From the NCBI RefSeq assembly GCF_900109745.1, contig NZ_FOAV01000018.1, forward strand, positions 34,365 through 98,364: a stretch of 64,000 nucleotides of DNA, read 5' to 3'. Source of the DNA: Roseateles sp. YR242. Its GTDB lineage: Bacteria; Pseudomonadota; Gammaproteobacteria; Burkholderiales; Burkholderiaceae_C. The notes under the pieces are model-generated. The model had not been told where the DNA came from and searched no databases. It saw only the letters and a program-made list of their open reading frames with translations. Numbering within the stretch: position 1 is the stretch's first letter; each line of letters begins with the position of its first letter. The translations under genes and the position numbers were made by a program. Shown here one piece after another: positions 35,582 to 44,147 of this stretch.

Positions 35582-36850
35582 TTACTGCGACTTGGCCGCC
35601 GCCACCAGCCGATCCATCGCCTGTGCGGGCGTGATCTGCTCGCTGTTCCAGAACTGGCTGACCACGTCTTTGATGGCGCCCTCGGCGGAAGGAGACACCG
35701 CCATGCCGTGCGCGATGGACGGCAGCAGCGTGTTGGCCTTGCCCGCGTCGGCAAAGTCGGTGGCGGAAGCCTTGGCGCAGTCGTCGAACTTCGACAGGTT
35801 GACGCCCTTGCGCACCGGGATCGAGCCCTTGGCCAGGTTGAACGACTCCTGGAACGACGGCGACATGATGGCCACCGCCATGTCACGCTGGGCCTGCACG
35901 TTGGCCTCGCCCTTCACCTTGAACATCGCAAACGAGTCCACGTTGAAGGTGTAGGTCTTGGCCGTGCCCGGGGCGGGGACGCACAGGAAGTCTTTGCCCG
36001 CCACCTTGCCGGCGCTCAGGAACTCGCCCTTGGCCCAGTCGCCCATGATTTGCATGGCGGCTTCGCCCTTCATGACCATGGCTGTTGCCAGGTTCCAGTC
36101 GCGGCCCGGCGCATTGCGGTCGGTGTAGGCCTTGAGGCGGCGGAAGGTGCTCAAGGACTTCTCCATCGTCGGGCTCTTCAGGCTGGCCGGGTCCAGCTGG
36201 ATCAGCGCCTTGCGATAGAACTCGGGGCCGCCCGTGCCCAGCACCACCGCCTCGAAGGTGGTGAAGTCCTGCCATGATTGGCCACCATGGGCCAGCGGCG
36301 TGACGCCGGCCTTCTTCAGGGTGTCGGCCACGGTGAAGAATTCGTCCCAGGTGGTGGGCGGCTTCACGCCAGCCTTGCGCATCACTTCCGGGTTGACCCA
36401 CAACCAGTTCACGCGGTGCACGTTCACCGGCACGCCGATGTAGTGGCCCTGGTACTTCACGATGTTGCTGATGACCGGCAGCAGCAGCTCGTCCCAATGC
36501 TCGGCCTTGGCAACGTCGTCAATGTTGCTCAAGGTGCCTTCGCGCGCCCATTCCTGCAGCAGCGGGCCCTTGATCTGGGCGGCCGTGGGGGCATTGCCGG
36601 AAATCACGCGGGACTTCAGCACCGTCATGGCGGCATCGCCCGCGCCACCGGCCACGGCAAAGTCCTTCCACTTGTGGCCCTTGGCCTGCATGGAGTCCTT
36701 CAGCTCGGAAATGGCCTTGGCCTCGCCGCCGCTGGTCCACCAGTGCAGGACCTCCAGGTCGCCCGCCTGCGCCGCGCCGGCCGACGCGCACAGCGCCATG
36801 ATGGCCGCAGTGCCCAGCAAGGTGCGGCGTGTCCAGTTCGTCTTGATCAT
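35582..36850 (-). CDS. Sugar ABC transporter periplasmic binding protein
   Basis: The 422-aa extracellular solute-binding protein of the carbohydrate (family 1, GtsA/glucose-mannose-like) group has a signal peptide at residues 1-29 ending AQAG. The mature start LEVLHWWTSGGEAKAISELKDSMQAKGHKWKDFAVAGGAGD and VPVNVHRVNWLWVNPEVMRKAG are typical. Permease and ATPase genes normally follow such a gene. Here it is the last gene, ending at a strong terminator, with none in sight. It is downstream of lacI and the AGE-family gene and is probably controlled with them. Confidence 0.92.
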   Translation of the reverse strand: MIKTNWTRRTLLGTAAIMALCASAGAAQAGDLEVLHWWTSGGEAKAISELKDSMQAKGHKWKDFAVAGGAGDAAMTVLKSRVISGNAPTAAQIKGPLLQEWAREGTLSNIDDVAKAEHWDELLLPVISNIVKYQGHYIGVPVNVHRVNWLWVNPEVMRKAGVKPPTTWDEFFTVADTLKKAGVTPLAHGGQSWQDFTTFEAVVLGTGGPEFYRKALIQLDPASLKSPTMEKSLSTFRRLKAYTDRNAPGRDWNLATAMVMKGEAAMQIMGDWAKGEFLSAGKVAGKDFLCVPAPGTAKTYTFNVDSFAMFKVKGEANVQAQRDMAVAIMSPSFQESFNLAKGSIPVRKGVNLSKFDDCAKASATDFADAGKANTLLPSIAHGMAVSPSAEGAIKDVVSQFWNSEQITPAQAMDRLVAAAKSQ

Positions 36851-36904
36851 CTGTTGTCTCCGTTTATGAGTGTGGTTGTGCAGATTCAGGAAGTGCTTGT
36901 TGAT

Positions 36905-38125
36905 CTATCGGGGTCCCTCCAGGACAGACACGATGTCGTAGCACGCACCCATCGTGTGATAGTCCACCTTGCCCGCAGGGCTCTTCTCATCGCTGAGTTT
37001 GCGGTTCTCCCGGTCCAGGATCCGGTACCAGGCGCCGTGCTCGTGATCCACGAAGTGCGTCCAGCTGTACGCCCACAGGCGTTGGTACCAGTCCCAGTAA
37101 ACGTCGTCGCCGGTGCGCTGCGCCAGCAGCGCGGCAGCGGCCGTGCTTTCGGCCTGCACCCAGAAGTATTTGTCCGGGTCGCAGACTGTCAGGTCGGGCG
37201 CGAGCGAATAACACAGGCCCCCATGCTCGGCATCCCAGCCGCGGCGCACCGCCACACGGAACAGCTGCGTGGCCGTGGGCAGGATCCAGCTCAGGTCCTG
37301 ATCCAGCCGGCTGCCGTGGGCCTCCAGCTGCAGCAGCAGCTTGGTCCATTCGGTGAAGTGGCCGGGCTGGTAGCCCCACGGGCGGAAGAGGTTGGCGGGA
37401 TCGTGCTTGTTGAACATCCAGTCCGGCTGCCAGTGCGCGTCGTAGTGTTCCCAGATCAGACCGCCGCAACGCTCACCCTGGCGGCGGGTGATGTTTTCAG
37501 CAATCAGCGCCGCACGGGCCAGATAACGTCGCTCACCAGTGGCATTGAAGGCCGCCAGCAGCGCCTCGCACGAATGCATGTTGGCGTTCTGGCCGCGATA
37601 GGGCGAAAGCACCTGCCAGTCGGCACTGGCTTCGTCTGCATACAGCCCGGCCGATTCGCTCCAGAAGCGCCGCTCCATCAAGTCGAACGTCTCGGCAATC
37701 CACGGCCGAGCTTCTTCCACGCCGGCCATGGCCGCATGCGCATAAGCCAGCAGCACAAAGGCCATGCCGTAGGCGTGCCGGGTGCCATCGATCACCTTGG
37801 CCTGGCCGTGCTGCCAGTCCAGCAGCCAGGTGTAGCCACCCCGGGCCTGGTCCAGGTGGGCCTCTCGCAGGAAGCGCACACCGTGCCGAGCACCTTCCAG
37901 ATAGGCGGGGTCGCCAAAACGCCGGTAGGCCATGGCGTAGGTGAACACAAAGCGCGTGCTGCTCACCAGATGGCGCTGATGCGCGTCGTAGACGGTGCCG
38001 TCGTCCTTGAAGAAATGGAAGAAGCCACCGCTGGGGTCGATGCAGCGGGGGTGATAGAAGCGCATCGTGTGCCTGGCATGGGCCAGCAGCACGTCGGGGG
38101 AGCGAAAGTCAGGCAGGTTGGACAT
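36905..38125 (-). CDS. AGE-family epimerase/isomerase
   Basis: This 406-aa N-acylglucosamine-2-epimerase-type (alpha/alpha)6-barrel protein is probably a mannose or glucose isomerase or a cellobiose epimerase. Visible are MRFYHPRCIDPSGGFFHFF, HLVSSTRFVFTYAMAYR, HAYGMAFVLLAYAHA, NANMHSCEALLAAF and, near the end, FVDHEHGAWYRILDRENR and HTMGACYDI, which supply the conserved histidines. The start ATG 38125 (MSNLPDFRS) lies 34 bp after the lacI stop. With the binding protein it suggests use of a hexose or cello-oligosaccharide. The substrate is not certain. Confidence 0.9.
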   Translation of the reverse strand: MSNLPDFRSPDVLLAHARHTMRFYHPRCIDPSGGFFHFFKDDGTVYDAHQRHLVSSTRFVFTYAMAYRRFGDPAYLEGARHGVRFLREAHLDQARGGYTWLLDWQHGQAKVIDGTRHAYGMAFVLLAYAHAAMAGVEEARPWIAETFDLMERRFWSESAGLYADEASADWQVLSPYRGQNANMHSCEALLAAFNATGERRYLARAALIAENITRRQGERCGGLIWEHYDAHWQPDWMFNKHDPANLFRPWGYQPGHFTEWTKLLLQLEAHGSRLDQDLSWILPTATQLFRVAVRRGWDAEHGGLCYSLAPDLTVCDPDKYFWVQAESTAAAALLAQRTGDDVYWDWYQRLWAYSWTHFVDHEHGAWYRILDRENRKLSDEKSPAGKVDYHTMGACYDIVSVLEGPR

Positions 38126-38159
38126 GTGGTTCAGGGTTGGAGGCACTCGAGCTTGAGCG

Positions 38160-39149
38160 CTAATCGTTGCTGCTGGAGCTGTCACGCACGACCAGTTCAA
38201 CGGGCATGACCAGTTCAAGCGGGGTCTGCGTCGTGGCGCTGAGCAGGAGCTCCACGCCCTTGGCGCCGAGCGATTCCTTGTCCACCCGCACCGTGCTCAG
38301 TGGCGGATGGGCGACCGAGGCGCCACCGATGTCATCGAAGCCGACGATGGCGATGTCCTGCGGAATGCGCAGGCCTTCACTCAGGCATTGCTGCATGGCG
38401 ACCAGCGCCGCGCTGTCGTTGAAGCAGACCACGGCGTCCGGCCGCTTGCGCAGGGCCAGCAACTGCCGCATGGCGGCGGTCACGCCGGCATCACCGTCGC
38501 CCAGGTGCGAGGCCACCACCTCCAGGTCGGGGTCCGCCTGGACACCCGCCTCGAAGAGGGCACGGCGGTAGCCGTGGGCCCGCTGCTGAAGGCTGTAATG
38601 CGCGGGTGAGCCGGAGATCAAGGCGATGTGCCGGCGGCCGCTGCGCAGCAAGTGGCTGGTGGCGAGAAAGCTGCCGCGCTGATGGTCCGGATTGACGGAG
38701 GGGATGCCGTGCCGGTGCATGTCCACCAGCACCATGGGTTTGCCGGTCCGGCGCAGGCCCTCGAGAATCTCGGGCTCGAAGTAACCGGCACAGAGGAAGG
38801 CATCCAGCTGCTGGACGCGGCTCTGGTCGATCACCCGGTCCGTGGGCCCGGCGACGATGAAGGACAGCGTGATGCCGTCGCGCCGGCAGACCTGTTCCGC
38901 GCCGTGCAGCACTGAGGAGAAAAACGGGCTGGACGCCAGGGTGTTGTGCTGGCTGTGCAGCAGGAAGCCCACCCGCCGGATGCGGTGGCGGCGCAGTTGG
39001 GTGAGGTCGTAGCCCATGCGCACCGCCCATTCATGGACGATCTGCCGCGTGCCTTCCGACAGGCCAGCCTGATTCCGCAAGCCACGCGAAACCGTGCCGA
39101 TGGAGAGGCCGGATGCCTTGGCAATATCGCGGATGGTCACTGAGCTCAT
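38160..39149 (-). CDS. LacI-family transcriptional regulator
   Basis: The 329-aa LacI/GalR-type repressor has the DNA-binding head VTIRDIAKASGLSIGTVSRGLRNQAGLSEGTR (residues about 4-35), with the hinge after it. The sugar-binding core follows, with the usual AIVGFDDIGGASVAHPPLSTVRVDKESLG near the end. ATG 39149 is taken because the head begins there. It is the first gene of lacI-AGE-binding protein. The symmetric site at 39222-39238 upstream is a likely operator. Confidence 0.94.
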   Translation of the reverse strand: MSSVTIRDIAKASGLSIGTVSRGLRNQAGLSEGTRQIVHEWAVRMGYDLTQLRRHRIRRVGFLLHSQHNTLASSPFFSSVLHGAEQVCRRDGITLSFIVAGPTDRVIDQSRVQQLDAFLCAGYFEPEILEGLRRTGKPMVLVDMHRHGIPSVNPDHQRGSFLATSHLLRSGRRHIALISGSPAHYSLQQRAHGYRRALFEAGVQADPDLEVVASHLGDGDAGVTAAMRQLLALRKRPDAVVCFNDSAALVAMQQCLSEGLRIPQDIAIVGFDDIGGASVAHPPLSTVRVDKESLGAKGVELLLSATTQTPLELVMPVELVVRDSSSSND

Positions 39150-39221
39150 GGGTGGGGGCGATTCTTGAAGTCGCTCCTGCACGGGTCAACACCGAGAGCC
39201 CGATTTTCCTTCTTGTTTAGT

Positions 39222-39238
39222 CTTGTTTACAAAACAAG
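39222..39238 (-). promoter_or_regulatory. Putative LacI-type operator
   Basis: A perfect inverted repeat CTTGTTT-ACA-AAACAAG sits 73-89 bp upstream of the lacI start. A further half-site CTTGTTT lies at 39212-39218, ten bases before. This is the only AT-rich symmetric element in the leader, and its place fits autoregulation of the lacI-AGE-binding-protein operon. Binding by this repressor is an inference. Confidence 0.65.
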
Positions 39239-39273
39239 CCATGATCGCCCCACCCGACGGGGGCAGCGCCTGC

Positions 39274-39627
39274 TCAGGCGGTTTGGGCCAGCTCGGCGGC
39301 CTTTTCCTCGATGGCCTGCCACAAGGTGGCGCTCACATCCTTGGCGCCGGCCAGGCCGGCGCGGCCGGCGTAGTCGGTCAGCATCCCGCAGGTCACCTGG
39401 TCTTGCGCCGGCGGGCTGACGAAACGGTACAGGTTGCCCGAACTGGTCTTGGCGATGCGCGCCACGCGGTCCACGCCGCTGAGCGAGGAGGTGATCCGGA
39501 CGGCGCCCGGGCCCAGTTCGCTGGCGATATGCAGCTTGCCCATGGGCGAGCGGAAGGCACGCCAGGGCCCAAGCACCATCATCGGCGCGGGTTCGCTCGG
39601 GGTTCCGTCGCGTTCGTTGTCGGACAT
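39274..39627 (-). CDS. Small hypothetical protein
   Basis: This 117-aa soluble protein runs from MSDNERDGTPSEP to a helical acidic C-terminus (SATLWQAIEEKAAELAQ). It has no signal peptide, membrane segment or known motif. The central part has beta-type segments (GKLHIASELGPGAVRITSS, GNLYRFVSPPAQDQVTCGML). It is isolated between the lacI promoter and a 271-bp gap. I do not recognise it. Confidence 0.55.
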   Translation of the reverse strand: MSDNERDGTPSEPAPMMVLGPWRAFRSPMGKLHIASELGPGAVRITSSLSGVDRVARIAKTSSGNLYRFVSPPAQDQVTCGMLTDYAGRAGLAGAKDVSATLWQAIEEKAAELAQTA

Positions 39628-39651
39628 GTTGCAGACCTGTTGAGAGACCAA

Positions 39652-39898
39652 TGCCCTGCGGCCGGACCGGCCGACATGGGCAAGCTGAGCAAAAGGAAGG
39701 GTGGCGAAGAGGAGGCGCCAGAACCGGGAGTCTAGCCAGAGCGTTGCCGCATGGGTTATGCAGGCGTTCCCTAAGTTCTTGCATCGCCCAGACTACGTTG
39801 ATCACGCGTTGATCACGAATACCGCATTAACGCAGCCGTACAGTGTCGCACCGCACATTCAGTTACGTATGGTGAGGGTGCTTGTAGCTAACTGTAAG
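39652..39898. other. AT-richer intergenic region with tandem CGTTGATCACG
   Basis: No gene is seen. The sequence is less GC-rich than the surroundings. Two exact adjacent 11-bp copies of CGTTGATCACG lie at 39796-39806 and 39807-39817, each holding the palindrome TGATCA, so the dyads are one helical turn apart. A 7-bp hairpin GCTAACT-GTA-AGTTAGC at 39887-39903 overlaps the stop of the acetyltransferase gene and could act as a weak terminator. Confidence 0.5.
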
Positions 39899-40354
39899 TT
39901 AGCCGCCTAGCCTCAGTTCGAGCACTTCATCTCCATAGCCATCCCGCTCTCCGGTGGGGCGCCAGCCCAGCCGGCGATAAAAGCCGTGGGAGCGATGCGC
40001 GGGATTGGCCGAGCAGCCCAGGAACAGGCGCTGGTGGCCGAGCGAAGCCAGGTGGGCCACGGTGTTGTCCAGCAGGTGGCGACCCAACCCTTTTCCTTCG
40101 TGCTCGGGCAGCAGCGCCAGCACCACGATCTCGCCGCTGCGTGCATCACCGAAGCAATAACCGGCCAGGATGGTGCCGTCATGCGCTACATAACCGGGTA
40201 GCTCGCCCTGGCGCACCTGCGCCGACCAGGACGCTTCCGTGATCCCCAGCGCCGCCAGCCGGGCGGCCGGCACCGCGTTCTCGCGTGTACGCCCACGGAG
40301 ATCGATGCAAGCGGCGACGTCTTCAGGAAGTGCTGGTCGAAAGAGATAGTTCAT
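39899..40354 (-). CDS. GNAT-family N-acetyltransferase
   Basis: The 151-aa acetyltransferase has the acetyl-CoA-binding signature VVLALLPEHEGKGLGRHLLDNTVAHL (residues about 80-105, the Q/R-x-x-G-x-G/A motif as E-G-K-G-L-G) and the late SHGFYRRLGWRPTGE. ATG 40354 (MNYLFRPAL) is chosen because the GNAT fold starts there. The substrate is unknown. It is divergent from the amino-acid permease across 99 bp. Confidence 0.9.
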   Translation of the reverse strand: MNYLFRPALPEDVAACIDLRGRTRENAVPAARLAALGITEASWSAQVRQGELPGYVAHDGTILAGYCFGDARSGEIVVLALLPEHEGKGLGRHLLDNTVAHLASLGHQRLFLGCSANPAHRSHGFYRRLGWRPTGERDGYGDEVLELRLGG

Positions 40355-40453
40355 GGGGAGAGTCTGACCTGTCTTTGCGTCACCGGAAAACAGGGCTGGC
40401 GCAGGCGCCGCCGCGCCCTGTTGTGCAAGGTACGGCATCGTAGACTGATGCCC

Positions 40454-41821
40454 ATGCAGCGCTCTACCCAGGGTCAACTCGACCGCCAGCTCCACAACCG
40501 CCATGTCCAACTGATCGCCCTCGGCGGCACCATCGGCACCGGCCTTTTTCTGGGCTCTGCGGGCATCATCGAGATGGCGGGCCCGGCCGCGCTGGTGGCG
40601 TATGGCATCGGTGGCCTGGTGATCTTCCTGATCATGCGCTTCCTCGGCGAAATGCTGGTGGAGGAGCCGGTGGCCGGTTCATTCAGCCATTTCGCCAACC
40701 GCTACTGCGGGCCGTTCACAGGCTTCTTGTCCGGCTGGACCTGCGTGGCGCTGTATGTGCTGGTGGGCATGATCGAACTCACCGCCGTGGGCAAGTTCAT
40801 CCAGTTCTGGTGGCCGCAGGTGCCGGTGTGGGCCACGGCGGCGGTCTGCTTTGTGCTGATCAACGCGCTGAACTTCGTCAACGTCCGTGCCTTCGGAGAG
40901 TTCGAATTCTGGTTCGCACTCATCAAGGTCGTCACCGTGGTGGCGATGATCGTGATGGGTTGCTACCTGCTCTTCAGTTCCGACCGGCCCGACCAATCCT
41001 TCAGCAACCTCTGGACCCACGGCGGATTTGCGCCCAAGGGCCTCGGCGGCATCACCATGGCACTGGCCTTTGTGCTGTTCGCCTTCGGCGGCATCGAGAC
41101 CATCGGCTTTGCGGCGGCGGAAACAGAGCAACCGGAAAAAGTCATCCCCACCGCCATCAACCAGGTGATCCTGCGGGTGCTGGTCTTCTACATCGGGTCG
41201 CTGGTGGTGCTGCTGTCGCTTACGCCCTGGAACCAACTGGTGGCCCAGCTCACCGCAGGCGGTGACCCCTATGCCAAGAGCCCCTTCGTGCAGGTGTTCG
41301 CCAGCCTGGGGCAGGGCACGGCCGCGCACTTGCTGAACTTCGTGATCCTCACTGCGGCGCTGTCGGTCTACAACAGCATGGTCTATTGCACCAGCCGGCT
41401 GCTTTACGGCATGGCACGGGAGGGCAACGCGCCCCGGCTGCTCACCCAGGTGAACCGGCGCGGGGTGCCGGTGCCGGCCATTGTGTTTCCCGGCATCCTG
41501 ACGGCGGTCACCGTGCTGCTCAACTACGTGATGCCCTCTGGCGTCATCGAGGCACTGCTGTCGCTCATCGTGGGCGCGCTGGTCGTCACCTGGATGACGA
41601 TCATCATCACGCACTGGCGCTTTCGCCGCGCACGGGCTCAGGCGGCGCTGGCGAAGTTCCCCGCGCCGGTGGCGCCCGTGTCCAACCTCTTTTGCCTGGC
41701 AGTCATGGCGCTGGTGTTGGGGGTCATGTTGAGTTCGCCGGAAGTCCGCCTGTCGGCGCTGGCGTTGCCGGTCTGGATCGCGGTGATCTATGGGGTGTAC
41801 CGGTTCTTGAGACGCACGTAG
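40454..41821 (+). CDS. Amino-acid permease, AroP/PheP/LysP group
   Basis: The 455-aa inner-membrane APC-superfamily transporter has 12 helices. The N-terminus LDRQLHNRHVQLIALGGTIGTGLFLGSAGIIEMAGPAALVAYGIGG is the amino-acid-transporter signature, with GTIGTGLFLG in helix 1. GGIETIGFAAAETEQPEKVIPTAINQVILRVLVFYIGSL is the conserved helix 6-7 block. It takes up aromatic or other neutral amino acids with protons. ATG 40448 is also possible. Confidence 0.92.
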   Translation: MQRSTQGQLDRQLHNRHVQLIALGGTIGTGLFLGSAGIIEMAGPAALVAYGIGGLVIFLIMRFLGEMLVEEPVAGSFSHFANRYCGPFTGFLSGWTCVALYVLVGMIELTAVGKFIQFWWPQVPVWATAAVCFVLINALNFVNVRAFGEFEFWFALIKVVTVVAMIVMGCYLLFSSDRPDQSFSNLWTHGGFAPKGLGGITMALAFVLFAFGGIETIGFAAAETEQPEKVIPTAINQVILRVLVFYIGSLVVLLSLTPWNQLVAQLTAGGDPYAKSPFVQVFASLGQGTAAHLLNFVILTAALSVYNSMVYCTSRLLYGMAREGNAPRLLTQVNRRGVPVPAIVFPGILTAVTVLLNYVMPSGVIEALLSLIVGALVVTWMTIIITHWRFRRARAQAALAKFPAPVAPVSNLFCLAVMALVLGVMLSSPEVRLSALALPVWIAVIYGVYRFLRRT

Positions 41822-41933
41822 ACCTGAATCGAGGCCCTTGGCCCGCGTGATTCCGGGACGTTTCAACGGCTTTACGCGCGCCTCACCGGGGCGCATCCAA
41901 ACGTGCGGCGCGCATCCGTAGCATGTCCCGATT

Positions 41934-42662
41934 GTGGTGTGTGCCTGGATGCCGAGCGCAGTGAGAATTCCGTATAGCCGTTCGCTGGCGTCGTGGCGAG
42001 ATCAACCTCCGGGAATGGCGAGGCGTGGGGTGGCGGTATCTGTCACCGCACTGGCCCACTTGTTTCTATTGTTCCTGGCCTGGCAGATGAAACTGATCAC
42101 GCCCCGTGAGCACGAAGCGCCGCGTGTGAGCACGGTTCGCCTGATCCCGGATCCCACCACGCCAGCGGAGCAGGCCCAGCCGTCCGCCAGGATGGCCTTG
42201 CCTGCACCCTTGGGCTCGCCACCACCGCTGTCCAGCCTGGCGGGCTTGCGCACCGAGATCAATCTGCTTCCCGACTCGTCCGGCTGGGCTGGTGGCGCTG
42301 CGCACGAGGCGACGTCGGCAGATACAGACGCACCGCAGTCCTTTGGCCGGGTGGGCCTGGACGGTGCCGCGCATCTGCCCGCCGGCCCAGCGTCGGGCCC
42401 GCAGCGTCTGGCAGCCATCCCTGGCCGGGAGGTGCTGCGCGGCTCGCTGGCCAATCCGGCGGTGATGGACCCTCGCAGCAATTCACCGCGCCCGTCCATG
42501 GAAGAGAAGATCGCCCTCAGCCTGAACCCCGAGCTCTGCCTCAAGGAAGAGCGGATGCCGGATGGCACCATCCGTCGTGCGCTCGTCAAGCGCAAGGAGG
42601 TGCCCAGTGCCGCGCAGGCCTACACCGGCATCAAGACGATGCGGGTGATGGTGTGCCAGTGA
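41934..42662 (+). CDS. Membrane-anchored hypothetical protein
   Basis: This protein of up to 242 aa has one N-terminal membrane helix (about residues 32-50, VSVTALAHLFLLFLAW), preceded by arginines and followed by a proline-rich periplasmic part. That is the topology of TonB-like or energy-coupling proteins, yet no TonB C-terminal fold is seen. The C-terminus has two cysteines (LNPELCLKEER and VMVCQ at the very end). Start options are GTG 41934, ATG 41949 and ATG 42015. It is single, and I do not recognise it. Confidence 0.6.
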   Translation: MVCAWMPSAVRIPYSRSLASWRDQPPGMARRGVAVSVTALAHLFLLFLAWQMKLITPREHEAPRVSTVRLIPDPTTPAEQAQPSARMALPAPLGSPPPLSSLAGLRTEINLLPDSSGWAGGAAHEATSADTDAPQSFGRVGLDGAAHLPAGPASGPQRLAAIPGREVLRGSLANPAVMDPRSNSPRPSMEEKIALSLNPELCLKEERMPDGTIRRALVKRKEVPSAAQAYTGIKTMRVMVCQ

Positions 42663-42725
42663 ACACCGTGGCCGCGACGCCGCGCTGACCCCCAGGGCCA
42701 CCGCCTCGGATAGAGTGGCGGTGGC

Positions 42726-43424
42726 ATGAAACACCGACTCTTTCTCCTCGATCTGGACGACACACTGCTCGACTTCAAGGCCTCGGAGCGCGAGGCCTTC
42801 GGGCGCGTGATGCGGTCCCTGGGCATGGACCAGCCACTGGATGCCTTGTTCAAGGACTATCAGGCGATCAACCTGGCCCTGTGGCGCAGCTTCGAGCAGG
42901 GCACCGTGTCCAAGGACTTCCTCAAGGTGGAGCGCTTTCGCGCTGCGTTCGAACGCCATGCGCTCGACCTGGATGCCGCCACGGCCAGCGAACACTACCT
43001 GGACAGTCTGGCCGACACCGTGGTGCTGATCGACGGCGCGCAGGCCCTTTGTGCCGAGCTGGCCAAGGTGGGCGAACTGGGGGTGATCACCAACGGCGTG
43101 GAGCGCATCCAGTCTCGGCGCATCGAGGCGTCCGGGCTGTCGCCCTACATCGCCTTTGTGGCCACGTCGGAGCGATGCGGCCACGCGAAGCCGGACAGCC
43201 GGTTCTTTGAATACGCGGTGGCTCGCGCCTCAGCCTTCGACAAACAGACCACGGTCATCCTGGGTGACCGCCTGGATGCCGACATCCTGGGCGGCAACCA
43301 GTTCGGGATCGAGACCTGCTGGTTCAATCCCCATGGCCATGCCAGAGACCCGCACACCGTGCCCACCTACGAAGTCACGCGCCTGGTGGACGTGGCGGCT
43401 GCGCTGCGTCAGTCCTGCGGCTGA
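42726..43424 (+). CDS. yjjG: HAD-family phosphatase, YjjG-like
   Basis: The 232-aa haloacid-dehalogenase hydrolase is close to YjjG, a nucleotidase acting on non-canonical pyrimidine nucleotides. Motif I is FLLDLDDTLLDFK (nucleophile and acid/base aspartates), motif II is VITNG, the motif III lysine is in HAKPD, and motif IV is LGDRLDADILGG. The cap domain of about 80 helical residues lies between motifs I and II. Its end overlaps the convergent GST gene by 16 bp. Confidence 0.88.
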   Translation: MKHRLFLLDLDDTLLDFKASEREAFGRVMRSLGMDQPLDALFKDYQAINLALWRSFEQGTVSKDFLKVERFRAAFERHALDLDAATASEHYLDSLADTVVLIDGAQALCAELAKVGELGVITNGVERIQSRRIEASGLSPYIAFVATSERCGHAKPDSRFFEYAVARASAFDKQTTVILGDRLDADILGGNQFGIETCWFNPHGHARDPHTVPTYEVTRLVDVAAALRQSCG

Positions 43425-44089
43425 TACGCCGCAGGAAGCGCTTCGCGATAGGGGTAGAACTTGAAGTAGGGCCGGGCTTCGTCCAGTGTCCGCGCGACGG
43501 AGGGGCGCTGCAGCAACTGCTTGTAGTAGGTGTTGAGCCGCTGCTGATTTGCAGCAAAGGGCACCAGTGTGGAGGCATAGAACAGCGCTGGTGCGGCGGC
43601 GCAATCGGCCATGGTGAATTGGTCGCCGGCCAGCCAGGCACGGCCTTGCAAGCGTTCGTCCAGCATGCCGTAGGCCATGGCCAGCGTGTCGCGGCCTCTG
43701 CCGGTGGCAATCGGGTCGCGGTCCTTTTCCTCCCGAAGCCGGTCGGCCACGATGGCCTGCATGGGCAGCATCACATACAGGTCACACAAGCGATCCATCA
43801 GCCGGACTTCGAGTGCCGATGCGGCTTCTGCCGGGATGAGGGTCTGGGACGCTGCGGCGTGGCGGGTGGCCAGGTACTCGATGATGATGCTGGTTTCGGG
43901 GATGACCAGGTCGTTGTCCTGCAGCAGCGGCATCTTGCCGGTGGGCCACAGCGCCAGGAAGTCCGCGCGCCGCTGGGCATTGCCCAGGTCGAGGAAACGG
44001 GGCACAAAAGGCACGTCGAGTTCATACAGCGCAATCAGCGCCTTGTGACAGAAGGACGAGAGCGGATGGTAGTGAAGACTCAGGGACAT
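43409..44089 (-). CDS. Glutathione S-transferase family protein
   Basis: The 226-aa GST starts MSLSLHYHPLSSFCHKALIALYELDVPF, with the active-site-region S-S-F-C-H-K. Its thioredoxin-like half (residues 1-80) has the cis-proline block GKMPLLQDNDLVIPETSIIIEYL (E-S/T at the glutathione gamma-glutamyl site). The helical half holds FTMADCAAAPALFYA, the N-capping box. ATG 44089 marks the start of the fold. Confidence 0.93.
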   Translation of the reverse strand: MSLSLHYHPLSSFCHKALIALYELDVPFVPRFLDLGNAQRRADFLALWPTGKMPLLQDNDLVIPETSIIIEYLATRHAAASQTLIPAEAASALEVRLMDRLCDLYVMLPMQAIVADRLREEKDRDPIATGRGRDTLAMAYGMLDERLQGRAWLAGDQFTMADCAAAPALFYASTLVPFAANQQRLNTYYKQLLQRPSVARTLDEARPYFKFYPYREALPAAYQPQD

Positions 44090-44147
44090 GGAGGGCACCT
44101 TGGGGTTGGGCACACCTATGGGACGGGGATCGTAGTTCCATTTCGAG

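Noticed and set aside
36278..38209. 643-codon frame antisense to the AGE gene and binding protein
   Set aside because: No domain or start signal; the opposite strand encodes two recognised proteins.
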